In this document: positions 37,637-47,407 of the stretch, piece after piece
How positions within the stretch are numbered: position 1 is the first letter of the stretch
Layout of the letters: every line of letters starts with the position of its first letter
From: Desulfogranum japonicum DSM 18378
GTDB taxonomy: Bacteria > Desulfobacterota > Desulfobulbia > Desulfobulbales > Desulfobulbaceae
Assembly (NCBI RefSeq): GCF_000429945.1
Contig: NZ_AUCV01000019.1
Location: 54,544-118,543, forward strand
Reading direction: 5' to 3'
DNA: 64,000 nucleotides
Notes under the pieces: model-generated
Told to the model about the DNA's origin: nothing
What the model saw: only the letters and a program-made list of their open reading frames with translations
Databases searched by the model: none
Program-made: the position numbers and the translations under genes

Positions 37637-39059
37637 TTATGCTCTCTTTTTCCTCACTCTCTGATTGAGGTAGACGAGGAAAGCTTACGGCAAAGGTTGT
37701 ACCTTGTTCCACATTTGAACTCACTTCAATAAACCCCCTGTGTTTTTGAACAATCCCATAAACCACAGACAAGCCCAGCCCAGTTCCCTGACCGGTGCTT
37801 TTCGTCGTATAGAACGGTACGAAGATTTTTTCAATCACCTCGGGAGACATGCCAGCTCCTGTATCTTCCACCTCAATGGTTACCATATCCTCTTGGCGGT
37901 CAACAACGGACAGGGAAAGTGTGCCGCCACTGGGCATGGCCTGGATAGCATTAAGACAGAGATTGATAAAAACCTGTTTAAGGCTGTCAACATCTCCCTT
38001 GATCCAGCACTCCTGGTCTGGAAATACAGTCTTCAGGGTCACTTTGGCGATCATGATCTGATTTCGGATTAATTTCAGCGTGGTTCTCAATATGGTCGTC
38101 ACTTCAACCTGTTCAAAAAACATCTTCCCATGGGCTCTGGAAAAATCGAGCAGATTATTGACAACCTTGCTCGCACGGCTCACCTCGCTGATGATATCAA
38201 GAATCATCTCTTTCTCGTCCTCTGGGCTCAAAAGCCCTTTCTCCTCCAAGAGGGCTTCTGCGGTCAACGAGATATTATTCAATGGATTGTTCACCTCATG
38301 GGCTATACCCGAGGCAAGGATGCCGACAGCGGCCAATTTTCTTGATTGAACAATTTGTTCATGACGATAATCAAGCTCTTTAATCATTCGATTAAAGGCC
38401 TTGATAATCATCGGGTATGTATGGTATCCGGTTTCAGAGGGACTGACCGGTCGAAAATCACCCTGGGCAATCCGTCGGGTGGTGCTGGTCACAAATTTAA
38501 TCTGTTTCAGGGTCGCAATTGTCAGAAACAACAGTGCAACAATCAAACCTCCACTGAAAAGAAACATGACCGTGGCAGGGACAACCAGTATCTTTTTTAA
38601 ACTTCTATGTATATAAACCTGATTCTGGGCCAGTACTTTTTTGGAAAAAAGAAGCAGTTTTTGCCCATACTCTCGCATGATATCAGGATCAACCTCATGT
38701 CCGTTTTTTGCGTCCAGAGTATACTGCTTATAAGTGGATAAGTATTTTTGAAATTGATCTATATCATCTTCGTATTTTCCTACCACCGAAGATTGGCGTA
38801 CACTTTCCAGACCTGTTTGCAGTTTATCTATAAACACCAGCATTTCATTCAGATCGCCTGGGGCGATCTCGTAGACGAAATTCTTCTCATAACGCCGAAG
38901 CTCCAGGACATTTTCCATAAAAGTATGAATCTCCTGAAGATTGGTGAAATCGTCCTGAAACTCGTAAGTGCCATAGATATAGGCAGCGAGTTGAATCACC
39001 AGAGAGATTGCTGCCAGCCCACATACCACTATTAATTTTTTGCGTAATCCTTCCATCAT
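37623..39059 (-). CDS. Membrane sensor histidine kinase
   Basis: The 478-residue kinase has TM1 (~9-30), a ~125-residue periplasmic helical sensor, TM2 (~157-182), a HAMP-like linker, HisKA with H254 in ASGIAHEVNNPL, and a HATPase domain (NLCLNAIQAMP, DTGAGM, GTGLGLSVVYGIVQ). It pairs with the NtrC-type regulator. The ligand is unknown; the sensor has no PAS or Cache signature that I can see. Confidence 0.94.
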   Translation of the reverse strand: MMEGLRKKLIVVCGLAAISLVIQLAAYIYGTYEFQDDFTNLQEIHTFMENVLELRRYEKNFVYEIAPGDLNEMLVFIDKLQTGLESVRQSSVVGKYEDDIDQFQKYLSTYKQYTLDAKNGHEVDPDIMREYGQKLLLFSKKVLAQNQVYIHRSLKKILVVPATVMFLFSGGLIVALLFLTIATLKQIKFVTSTTRRIAQGDFRPVSPSETGYHTYPMIIKAFNRMIKELDYRHEQIVQSRKLAAVGILASGIAHEVNNPLNNISLTAEALLEEKGLLSPEDEKEMILDIISEVSRASKVVNNLLDFSRAHGKMFFEQVEVTTILRTTLKLIRNQIMIAKVTLKTVFPDQECWIKGDVDSLKQVFINLCLNAIQAMPSGGTLSLSVVDRQEDMVTIEVEDTGAGMSPEVIEKIFVPFYTTKSTGQGTGLGLSVVYGIVQKHRGFIEVSSNVEQGTTFAVSFPRLPQSESEEKESINDAA

Positions 39060-39382
39060 CTTGCCATTATAATTTCATATTACTTGAGCAGGAGTATTGG
39101 GTTCACCGGATATTTTTAGATATCAGGCTGCAAACCATAACAGATTCAGGAGAGCTCCTTGCCAACAATCTGTAAAATCCACATGTTCTGTACAGAGGCA
39201 GACGATACCACATCGGAAAATTCACTGTGAGGTTTTTCTTGTGACGAAGAATATGGCCACGGAGCCTTCTCCTGATATTTCTTCAAAGGCATCGCATGAA
39301 GCACTGCTTAGTGGTATGCTTCCATGATTGATCCAACCAGCATACAGACCAATGTTGTGCGTGAAGAGGAATACACAGAGCC
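39060..39382. other. Divergent intergenic region between the histidine kinase and PPDK-like paralogue 2
   Basis: No gene is supported. A possible sigma-54 promoter for the plus-strand gene reads AGGAGAGCTCCTTGCC at 39148-39163: GG/GC spacing and TTGC are right, but the -24 box is poor. None of the palindromes seen at 35.7-36.2 kb occurs here. Confidence 0.35.
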
Positions 39383-42034
39383 ATGTGGTGGCGAAAAAAC
39401 CGAGCAATAGAGCAGATAACAACAGAGCACCCCAAAAGCACTGACATTTATCGCATTCGAGCGATTTTTAATAATTTCAGAAAAATTCTCGAACTTAACA
39501 CCATCGTCTTTGAAACCATTGCTGAAATGGATAGGACTCTTGGAGGAGAATATGTTTTTGACAAAAATTATCTGGAAGAATCGGTACGAACGATTTCCTC
39601 CCATGTTCATCATGTAACCTACAGCCTGAACGCCCTTACTGAAAACGCTCACATACCTATATACGACAAATACCAGGAAATCAGAAGTATCCTGGATGAT
39701 ATACTGGTAGGCAATTACAAGGCTCTGTATTGCCCGCCTGTCATGCCTCTGCATACCTTAAGCTGGGAACTTGAGCCTCTGGTGGGCATCAACCTTATCT
39801 GCCTGGCGGAACTGCAGCATCACCAGGGCATCCAGGCGGCAACTGGAATTGTACTTACCAGCGGTGCGGCGACTTCCCTTGCCGGACAGCCGGAATACGT
39901 AAGCAATGGACCGGAAATCAGCCGACAAAAAGTGGCTGATGCCCTCTCAACATTCTTGCAGGACCACCCAAAAAAAAACAAGAGCAATCCCCTTGTCGTA
40001 ACCTCCAGCCAGATAGACGAGGATGTGGGAGAGACAAGAGATCTCGGAGAATTTTCCCTCACACCTACAGAGGATGGGGCAGATATCGTTCTAAGAGAAA
40101 CCCTTTCAGAAATTTCTTCAGGCCATACCCCACTGGAGCAAACTGAACAAAAGAATTTCCAGGTTATCCCCGATGAGCGCACCCAAGGAGCCACCACCCT
40201 GGAGAAGTATCTCAATGGTATTCAACGAGTTTCACGCGTTGTACACTCAAGACTTCACAAAACTGCAGATTCCGTTGAGCCCACCTTTGCCCTTTTTATT
40301 CGGCGAGCCTTGCCTCCTTTACTTTCTGGAACAGTTACCACCAGAACCCGGCTGACCGGTCCGGTTCCACTGTTACGCATAACAGCCCACCCGTCACAAC
40401 AGCAGAATACCAGGGACCGATATTGGCTTAAACGTCTTTTTCCTTTTAACATCATCTCATCAAACCTCTCTATAAAACCCGTCTCTTATCAATTCCCGGG
40501 TGAAGAACAGGCTGACCGGAGGCTTGAAGACGGCAGGTTCATGCGAGGTTCATCTCTTCTCAAACCTGCAGAGTTGACAGCTCTGGCGGAAACAGCAATG
40601 ACCCTGGAGCGCATTATGGGCGTGCCGGTTACCGTTCAATGGGAATTGACGCTTAATGGAGATTTCATTATCACCAGGCTCTTTCCTTTTCTGGAAAAAC
40701 CGGAAGAACCCACCGCCGCAGAGCTATCCGAAGAAATGGACAATGCGGTTATCCTTGCTGAAGGAGGCAGAGTTGTCCAATCCGGAGTGGCGGCAGGCAT
40801 TGTGGTCCATATAACAGATCAGATGAACCCGGAAGATTTTCCTCTAGGCGCCATAGCCGTGGCTCCGGCAGCTACCCCGCAATTGACACCATTTCTCCAC
40901 AGAGCCTCTGCCCTTCTGACGGAACAGGGTAAAACCATCGGCCATCTGGCCACGGTTGCCAGAGAACTCAACCTGCCGGCACTTTTCGGTATACCTGGGA
41001 TTGTCAACGATCTGCACCCTGGGCAGGAGATCACCCTTGACAGTGGTATGCGCTGTGTCTTCAAGGGGGTTGTTAAAAGTCTGGTTCAACTGGGAAACAG
41101 CGAGATGGCATTCTCGCCGGTTGATACAGAATACCGTATCCTCCGACGGTTATTGCGTTTTATCAGCCCTCTGAACCTTGTCGACACAGAATCTCCTGAT
41201 TTTTCCGCGCAACAATGCCGCACCTATCATGATATCATCCATTACTGCCATGAGGCAGCGGTTGATGAACTTGCCCATTTCCAGGAACGTCGTCCTGAAC
41301 TGCATGGGCTGAAAAATTCCCAACTGCGACTCCCAATCGCTATGGATATCAATCTCCTGGATATTGGAAACGGGCTCCATGCGACCACCAACCAGGAGAT
41401 CACCCTTGCCGATATCAGCTCCATACCGTTTGCAGTCTTCCTGGACGGGTTACTCCATCCCTTGGCAGGCGGTAATGAGACTCCATCCCTGGGAGTACGG
41501 AATATCTTGAACGCTATCCCGAAAACCCTGTCCCAAATGAACAGCCAGCCGGAATTACTCACCGGGAATCTGGCAATTATCGGCCGCAAATATATGAATC
41601 TCAGCTTAAGGCTGGGATATCATTTCAGTGTTATAGATGCACATTTTTCAGCTGACCGAAATAAAAATTACATCTATTTTCGGTTTATTGGGGGTATGGC
41701 TGAAGCAGCTAAACGGGAAAGACGGGCTCAATTCATAGCAGATGTGCTGGCCACCATGGATTTCAAGGTGGAACTCAACGGAGATCTTGTTGTCGGCAGG
41801 ATAAAATTTGAACATCAGGACACTCTGCGCCGTGCCATTTTTGTATTAGGGGCATTAACAACATGTACACGACAGCAGGACATACTGCTGGATAACCAAC
41901 GGCAAAGCGAACAATTTTTCCGCAACTTTGCAGCAACATTTCTGCTGCCCTATGGAAAAAAATCATCAACCGAGGATTCCCATTCATCTTCCATTAATAA
42001 AGCAGAAGAATTCTCCATGTCAGGAGGGAAATAA
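39383..42034 (+). CDS. PPDK/PEP-synthase-like protein with degenerate ATP-grasp (paralogue 2)
   Basis: The 883-residue protein has the same layout as the proteins at 30581 and 42037. The N-terminal helical region (GGEYVFDKNYLEESV near 55) and C-terminal domain (KYMNLSLRLGYHFSVID near 737, NYIYFRFIGG) are well kept, and the swivel histidine survives in KTIGHLATVARE (~525). The ATP-grasp motifs are broken: VTSSQIDEDVGE replaces VRSSxxxED, there is no FAGQ, and the DIEW/LQxR pair is lost (VQWEL, ITRLF). It likely cannot bind ATP normally, so it may be a phosphate acceptor or regulatory partner of paralogue 3, whose start lies 2 bp downstream. Confidence 0.85.
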   Translation: MWWRKNRAIEQITTEHPKSTDIYRIRAIFNNFRKILELNTIVFETIAEMDRTLGGEYVFDKNYLEESVRTISSHVHHVTYSLNALTENAHIPIYDKYQEIRSILDDILVGNYKALYCPPVMPLHTLSWELEPLVGINLICLAELQHHQGIQAATGIVLTSGAATSLAGQPEYVSNGPEISRQKVADALSTFLQDHPKKNKSNPLVVTSSQIDEDVGETRDLGEFSLTPTEDGADIVLRETLSEISSGHTPLEQTEQKNFQVIPDERTQGATTLEKYLNGIQRVSRVVHSRLHKTADSVEPTFALFIRRALPPLLSGTVTTRTRLTGPVPLLRITAHPSQQQNTRDRYWLKRLFPFNIISSNLSIKPVSYQFPGEEQADRRLEDGRFMRGSSLLKPAELTALAETAMTLERIMGVPVTVQWELTLNGDFIITRLFPFLEKPEEPTAAELSEEMDNAVILAEGGRVVQSGVAAGIVVHITDQMNPEDFPLGAIAVAPAATPQLTPFLHRASALLTEQGKTIGHLATVARELNLPALFGIPGIVNDLHPGQEITLDSGMRCVFKGVVKSLVQLGNSEMAFSPVDTEYRILRRLLRFISPLNLVDTESPDFSAQQCRTYHDIIHYCHEAAVDELAHFQERRPELHGLKNSQLRLPIAMDINLLDIGNGLHATTNQEITLADISSIPFAVFLDGLLHPLAGGNETPSLGVRNILNAIPKTLSQMNSQPELLTGNLAIIGRKYMNLSLRLGYHFSVIDAHFSADRNKNYIYFRFIGGMAEAAKRERRAQFIADVLATMDFKVELNGDLVVGRIKFEHQDTLRRAIFVLGALTTCTRQQDILLDNQRQSEQFFRNFAATFLLPYGKKSSTEDSHSSSINKAEEFSMSGGK

Positions 42035-42036
42035 CC

Positions 42037-44772
42037 ATGAATATTCCTTTGGTCACCTCCTTTCTGGAAAAACTTCAATCCCGGCAGCAGGAACAGGAAG
42101 CCATAGCCCTTGAAGAACTCAAGGCCCGTTACCATGCATTCAGGATCTTCCTTGAGAATAACGGCACCGCCCTGGAACTCCTTGCCAAACTGGATTCCCT
42201 GCTGATTCGAGGGGACAGTGATGAAATTAAAAAACTGGTAGCAGATCTGATCAGCGTGACCACGGAACTGGTTGATGGATTGAATATTCTCTCCAACTAT
42301 GGGCATGTCCAGTTATATGGCTTCCATGGTCGTATGAGCGAACAGATCTTTGCCATCCAGGACACCATTAAAGATGAGGATGCTCGTGATTTCTGTATCC
42401 CCTTAAGTCAACTTCCAAGAAATGGGGAACGTCTGGCAGGAAAAAAAGCAGCAAACATTGCAAGGCTCAAACGTCTGGCTCTGCCTGTTCCTGACGGTTT
42501 CATATGTACAGTGTATGCAACCAAAAGATTTTTAAAAATGGGAACACTGGCGGCTGATATTCAGCGCATCTTACGTGACATTACCCAGGGGCGACTGGAA
42601 CTGAACAGAGGAGCGAACCGGATCACCACCAAAATAATGGATGCGCCACTCCCGGATGAACTGGCCAGATCGCTGGAAAACCAGTATCAGCTCCTGGCAA
42701 AACAGGGGCTTGGCGATCCGGAGGCATCTCTGCCGATTTCGGTCCGTAGCAGCGGCGTAGCTGAGGACGGTGTTGAATACTCCTTTGCGGGACAATTTTC
42801 CTCTGTATTGAATGTTGTGGGAGTTCCCTCCCTGTTTGTGGCGTTCAAAGAAGTTATAGCAAGCGGTTTCAGTGCACGCGCTATTTCTTACAGACTGAAT
42901 GCAGGGCTCCCCCCTCTGGACTTTGATCTCGCTGTTCTTTGTCAAATTATGGCTCCGGTGGACTGTGCAGGCGTCCTTTTTACGGTAGATGCTGTGGAAC
43001 CGGAGAATGGCAGAATGTTAATCAGTGCGGTTCCCGGTCTCGGCACTCTGGCTGTGGGGGGGACGTCTCCAGCTGACCTGTATCGCCCTCCCCGTTCAGC
43101 AATGGAAGGCGCATTACCTGGAATGGAAGATGAATTCTCCTGCCAGATAGGTCCCAAGACTTCAAGGCAGGCAGACATGCTTCTGGATGGTTCTCAGATC
43201 AATACAAAAACCATGCGGGAAATCCCCCTGCCTGATGGAGGCACACGCATAGAACAGGTTGACCCACTTAGAGGCAATATGCCGCTCCTCAACTCCTGGG
43301 TTATTGCTCGCCTGATGTACTTTGGCATGCTTCTGGAAAACCTGTGGGGCATGCCCCAGGATATCGAATGGGCATACTCGGCGGAACATGGTTTATCTCT
43401 GCTCCAGGCACGTCCACTCCGGCTGGCGGCAAAATCAGGCCGCAAACCTCAACACGACACAACTGATCGGCTTCTACAAGGTATATGCGCTTCATCGGGT
43501 AAAGTCGTTGGCTGCGTCCGGAAAGCCCACTCCATAAACGATCTTATTGCCTTGGGTTCAGAACAATCTAAACTCCGTAGCCTACCAACCATTGTTGTTC
43601 TTCCCCAGAGCATTGTCGAAGCCTCGAATCTGCTGCCCCTGTGCCGAGGAGCCATCATTGATACAGGCAATCCCACAGACCACCTCTCTTGTATTGCCAG
43701 AGAGTTGGGCATGCCCATGCTGACAGACTGTCAGGAAGCATTAACCACTCTCACAGACGGGCAATGGATTATCCTGGACGCTGATAATGGCTCGGTGTTT
43801 ACAGCCTCGGAAGTGGTCTCGTCGGCTGCAATAAAAGCATTTAACGATCAACAAAAAAACAAAACCAGTCCGGCAACAGCTGATCCGCTCACCAAATTTC
43901 GTTCAGGTACCATTGCTGCTGAACGGGAAGCATTACGCAAGCTTCTGCTCCCCCTTAACCTCACCGACGCGTATGGCTCAACATTCTCCATCCTCGAATG
44001 CCGATCTATCCATGATATCATCCGTTATGCACATGAAATGGCTGTCCTTGCCATGTTTTCCACAGGGGATGCGATCATGGATTTTGCAGGCAGCCTGTTG
44101 CGCCAGCTGGATATCGGGGTCCCCATTTCCTTTCTGCTCATAGACGTTGGGGGAGGTATTCGGCGTTCCCATGAAAGTTTTTTACGTAAACAGTTAGCTC
44201 TACACAAACCTCTCGACCTGAACGATATTCTCTGCATTCCGCTCCAGGCACTTTGCAAAGGGCTCCTGACACCAAACCTTTCATACCATTCTGCACCTGA
44301 TGCCGGAGCAATGTCAGGTATCTTATCCCGTACATTGCTGGACAAACGGGGAAAACGTCCTGCCGGGTCATTCAATTATGCCTTGGTTGCCCGTGATTAC
44401 ATTAACCTGAATGCCAAAGTTGAATATCACTTTGCCATGCTCGATGCCATCTGTGGCCGAAATACCCGTGCCAATTACATACGTTTCCGTTTCAAAGGAG
44501 GCGGAGCTGGGTTGGAGCGAGGTCATAGACGGGCAATATTTCTACAAAAAGTTCTTGAAGAAAACGGTTTTTTCACCACCGTTGTCGGTGACCTGATAAC
44601 TGCCTCATTAACGGGAGCATCGAGAGACAGGGTATATAAGCAGTTGATTATGCTGGGCAGACTTTTCGGTTACAGCCGATTTCTGGATGGGGTTATGCAC
44701 GACGAAAAGTCCCCGGAAATATTTGCCCGCGCTTTTCTGGAGGGAAAATACAACACCAGAGAATTTGAGTAG
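42037..44772 (+). CDS. PPDK/PEP-synthase-like protein with a novel C-terminal domain (paralogue 3)
   Basis: The 911-residue protein begins 2 bp after paralogue 2, so they are one operon. The ATP-grasp motifs are intact (SVRSSGVAEDGVEYSFAGQF near 240, DIEWAYS and LQARP near 445-460) and the swivel histidine is in NPTDHLSCIARELG (~550). The TIM barrel is replaced by the shared C-terminal domain (DYINLNAKVEYHFAMLDA near 786, NYIRFRFKGG, GDLITASL). It probably phosphorylates its own histidine with ATP. A PPP-type phosphatase gene converges from downstream. Confidence 0.87.
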   Translation: MNIPLVTSFLEKLQSRQQEQEAIALEELKARYHAFRIFLENNGTALELLAKLDSLLIRGDSDEIKKLVADLISVTTELVDGLNILSNYGHVQLYGFHGRMSEQIFAIQDTIKDEDARDFCIPLSQLPRNGERLAGKKAANIARLKRLALPVPDGFICTVYATKRFLKMGTLAADIQRILRDITQGRLELNRGANRITTKIMDAPLPDELARSLENQYQLLAKQGLGDPEASLPISVRSSGVAEDGVEYSFAGQFSSVLNVVGVPSLFVAFKEVIASGFSARAISYRLNAGLPPLDFDLAVLCQIMAPVDCAGVLFTVDAVEPENGRMLISAVPGLGTLAVGGTSPADLYRPPRSAMEGALPGMEDEFSCQIGPKTSRQADMLLDGSQINTKTMREIPLPDGGTRIEQVDPLRGNMPLLNSWVIARLMYFGMLLENLWGMPQDIEWAYSAEHGLSLLQARPLRLAAKSGRKPQHDTTDRLLQGICASSGKVVGCVRKAHSINDLIALGSEQSKLRSLPTIVVLPQSIVEASNLLPLCRGAIIDTGNPTDHLSCIARELGMPMLTDCQEALTTLTDGQWIILDADNGSVFTASEVVSSAAIKAFNDQQKNKTSPATADPLTKFRSGTIAAEREALRKLLLPLNLTDAYGSTFSILECRSIHDIIRYAHEMAVLAMFSTGDAIMDFAGSLLRQLDIGVPISFLLIDVGGGIRRSHESFLRKQLALHKPLDLNDILCIPLQALCKGLLTPNLSYHSAPDAGAMSGILSRTLLDKRGKRPAGSFNYALVARDYINLNAKVEYHFAMLDAICGRNTRANYIRFRFKGGGAGLERGHRRAIFLQKVLEENGFFTTVVGDLITASLTGASRDRVYKQLIMLGRLFGYSRFLDGVMHDEKSPEIFARAFLEGKYNTREFE

Positions 44773-44807
44773 AGGTCAACTTCCTGAAAAAAACACCAGA
44801 GAGAGAT

Positions 44808-45488
44808 TCAGGCGTGATAAAACCGCCGGGTCGGCAGTTCCAAGGCGGTTAACACGTTCCCATACACTGCGCCGGTATCAATACAGATCTGCCGGGGTCT
44901 GACAAGCGGGGAAAGAAACGGCGTATGTCCGAAAACTACGGTTATATCCCTGCTGTATTCTTCTCTTTCCCAAAATCTCCTGCTGGACAGCAACGACGCT
45001 TCCTGCTGAAGACTTGCCTCATCAGGTTCGTCTCCATCCACATACCGCTCAATCAATGCATTGCTTATATCAGCATGGGTAAAAATATATCCATTCCAAA
45101 ACCATGCAAAAAGCAGGGAAGAGAGAAACGCTTTATGCCTCTCCGGAAAACAGGAGAGACTCTGCAAAGTATGCATACCTGCTCCATAACTCGCAATGGT
45201 CGCCTCTATGCCCATTACACGTAGACTGGGCAGCAATTCCACATCTGCAGATTCGGCATATTCCAGCAGTGCCTGTTCATGATTTCCCCTGAGGAAAACT
45301 ACCTGCGCGTGGGTGTGTTCCAGTTCCAATAGAAAATCCAAAACTTTTGCAGAATCCGGCCCCCTGTTAATATAATCCCCCAGGAAAACGAGAGTATCTC
45401 TTTCCCGATCCACCGGCAACAGCTCAAACAGGGCTTTCAATCGATCAAAACAACCGTGGATATCGCCAATACAAAAAACTTTTTCCAT
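44808..45488 (-). CDS. PPP-family metallophosphatase
   Basis: From MEKVFCIGDIHG the protein has 226 residues with the complete metallophosphoesterase motif set: GDIHG (~8-12), GDYINRG (~38-44), GNHE (~72-75) and conserved histidines later (THAD, FGHTPF). This resembles bacterial PrpA/PrpB-type serine/threonine phosphatases. It converges on PPDK-like paralogue 3; whether it removes a phosphate placed by that system is speculation. Confidence 0.9.
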   Translation of the reverse strand: MEKVFCIGDIHGCFDRLKALFELLPVDRERDTLVFLGDYINRGPDSAKVLDFLLELEHTHAQVVFLRGNHEQALLEYAESADVELLPSLRVMGIEATIASYGAGMHTLQSLSCFPERHKAFLSSLLFAWFWNGYIFTHADISNALIERYVDGDEPDEASLQQEASLLSSRRFWEREEYSRDITVVFGHTPFLSPLVRPRQICIDTGAVYGNVLTALELPTRRFYHA

Positions 45489-46170
45489 CATTGCAGCCAA
45501 CCTTACAGGATACCTCCATAATGAGAGGCTTACTCTTTAAAATTTTATTCACTCATGCAATACCGTCTCTCTGCTGTCTCATAAAACCGCAAATAGATCG
45601 AAACAAATAAGCCCCAAAGGACTCTCCACTGTAAAAAATAATTTCAAAAAAAACATTACCATAACAGAGAGATCCAATCCATGGCGTATCATACCACAAA
45701 CCTTCGCCACACTATTGATATTTTCCGCGACCCTAAAATTCCGTTCCTTTAACCGCTGGTCCCGGCTCCTTATCCTGTAAATCACAGTTTGAAAGGAACC
45801 AGGTGGTTAACCAGCTGTGACGTCCAATATAATAGGACATTTCCAGCTTTATTGGAAACACGCTTCTGTGAAAATGATAACGCTGATCATTCCCTTTAAC
45901 CTTGAATCCGCTTATCAAGGCTTCTTCGCACAGGACCTGCTGGCAAGCTATTATATCGTTGAATGAAAGCTAAATCGTATGCAGATGTAGTGCTGGTAAA
46001 CGGTTATCAGCCAGACTTCATGTTCCTGGATCGAGTATTGCATAGACAGTTTCTAGTCGCAGAAAAAATGAATTATCCCATTTCGATTGTCTCTCTGTAA
46101 AACAGTTTTTTATTTTATGGCTGTTTTTTGTAGATGCATTTCTTTTAAACTATTCTATTTAGGAGGTTTC
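45489..46170. other. Gene-poor region with repeat-element end and a possible gene remnant
   Basis: Holds the 19-bp terminus of the palindromic element at 45717-45735 (ATATTTTCCGCGACCCTAA). At ~45873-46100 two short plus-strand frames overlap by ATGA (MITLIIPFNLESAYQGFF... and MKAKSYADVVLVNGYQPD...). Their composition looks like real protein, so this may be a frameshifted gene remnant that I cannot identify. Confidence 0.4.
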
Positions 46171-46545
46171 ATGGCAAAGCAATCGGAAATTTATAAATGT
46201 AAAGCATGTGGTAACATTGTTACTGTTCTTCATGGTGGTGACGGCGATTTGGTCTGTTGTGGTGAAAATATGGTTATGCTATCTGAAAACACTGTTGATG
46301 CCGCCACTGAAAAACATGTTCCGGTTATTGAAAAAGTATCGAACGGGTACAAAGTTTCTGTTGGCAGCACCCCTCATCCCATGGAAGAAAAACATTACAT
46401 TGAGTGGATAGAACTGATTGCCGATAATAAAAGTTATTTTCAATTTCTTATGCCAGGCGAAACTCCGGAGGCTCTTTTCTGTATTGAGGCAAGCAATGTC
46501 TCAGCACGGGAGTATTGCAATATGCACGGATTATGGAAGGCGTAG
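46171..46545 (+). CDS. dfx: Desulfoferrodoxin (superoxide reductase)
   Basis: From the ATG at 46171, which has a perfect AGGAGG site, the protein has 124 residues. The N-terminal desulforedoxin-type iron centre is C10/C13 and the vicinal C29-C30 pair (YKCKACG, LVCCGEN). The catalytic Fe(His)4Cys centre is given by [20 protein letters not shown] and EYCNMHGLW. It reduces superoxide to peroxide in the cytoplasm without producing O2, typical of anaerobes and sulfate reducers. The frame extends upstream to 46087, but that part is hydrophobic nonsense. Confidence 0.97.
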   Translation: MAKQSEIYKCKACGNIVTVLHGGDGDLVCCGENMVMLSENTVDAATEKHVPVIEKVSNGYKVSVGSTPHPMEEKHYIEWIELIADNKSYFQFLMPGETPEALFCIEASNVSAREYCNMHGLWKA

Positions 46546-47002
46546 AGCCACGGGACCAGCACTTCATATGTGCATACATTGCCTACCAAGGCATAGCCTA
46601 TCTTTGCACGACAGCCAAGTCGAGAACAGGTAGGTGCCGATGAACGACAAAGGCCGTTGCACCTTTTAGTCATATCTTTTGGGGGCTAAATGAAACAGTG
46701 TAACTGAGTTGCATTGATATGATGTGACAAACACACCCATTTTGGGTGTGTTTGTTGCGCTGATTCAAAGTTATTTCCCTATCGGCCAAGTGCATTCAGA
46801 TTATTCGCTGTAACTGTCGTCTTCAGCGGAATATGCAGGTAAAAACTGTTTAGCGACTCAATACAAAATTGTCAAATGCTGATCCACAATCTGCAAAGAA
46901 ATAACATAACGAACCACCTGTTGCATCTGATAGCTACATTAATAGCACAGTACTTTTTATAAAAATTAAAGCAACCAGTTTACATGATAAGGAATAAAAC
47001 AC
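46546..47002. other. Intergenic region after desulfoferrodoxin
   Basis: No gene is seen. It contains the hairpin at 46727-46755. Confidence 0.5.
46727..46755 (+). terminator. Hairpin downstream of desulfoferrodoxin
   Basis: ACAAACACACCC and GGGTGTGTTTGT form a perfect 12-bp stem with a 5-nt loop, 180 bp after the stop. There is no T-run beyond the stem's own T-rich arm, so termination is likely but not certain. Confidence 0.5.
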
Positions 47003-47293
47003 ATGAAATCACGTCAGGAATACACCCAAGCACTGCATAACAAAATCGACGAGTGGAATCTCGAAATTGACCGGCTGACTATGGAAGCAAACAAAATCGA
47101 AGCGGATTCCCGGATAAAGTTGCAGCAACAGATTGATATGCTGAAACAAAAGCGGGCTAACATTGAAAAGCAAATCCATGAGCTGAGTAATAGTAGTGAA
47201 GACGCCTGGGAAGATATGAAAAACGGTATTGATTTGGCGTGGGAAGCCATGAATACAGCTCTGGACTCAGCGGTATCCCGTTTTCTCAAATAG
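47003..47293 (+). CDS. Small coiled-coil protein
   Basis: This 96-residue charged helical protein shows a continuous heptad-like pattern over residues ~10-65 and a short amphipathic tail (AWEDMKNGIDLAWEAMNTAL). It resembles the small coiled-coil proteins annotated near stress genes in cyanobacteria and proteobacteria. It has no signal peptide. AAGGAAT precedes the start. No specific function can be stated. Confidence 0.65.
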   Translation: MKSRQEYTQALHNKIDEWNLEIDRLTMEANKIEADSRIKLQQQIDMLKQKRANIEKQIHELSNSSEDAWEDMKNGIDLAWEAMNTALDSAVSRFLK

Positions 47294-47407
47294 GATTTCC
47301 AAAGATACAAATACGTTATTCCACCTATTAGAATATTGTACCCAATACCACTCAGGCACATTTATTTCTTGAGGGCTAAAAAAGCAACAGTGAAAGTCTC
47401 CCAAGAG

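Noticed and set aside
30581..44772. Annotation of the three paralogues as true PEP synthases or PPDKs
   Set aside because: None has the C-terminal PEP/pyruvate TIM barrel, and one lacks ATP-grasp residues, so gluconeogenic PEP formation is not supported.
46087..46170. Longer start for desulfoferrodoxin
   Set aside because: The extra 28 residues do not belong to the family, and a perfect AGGAGG site lies before the internal ATG at 46171.
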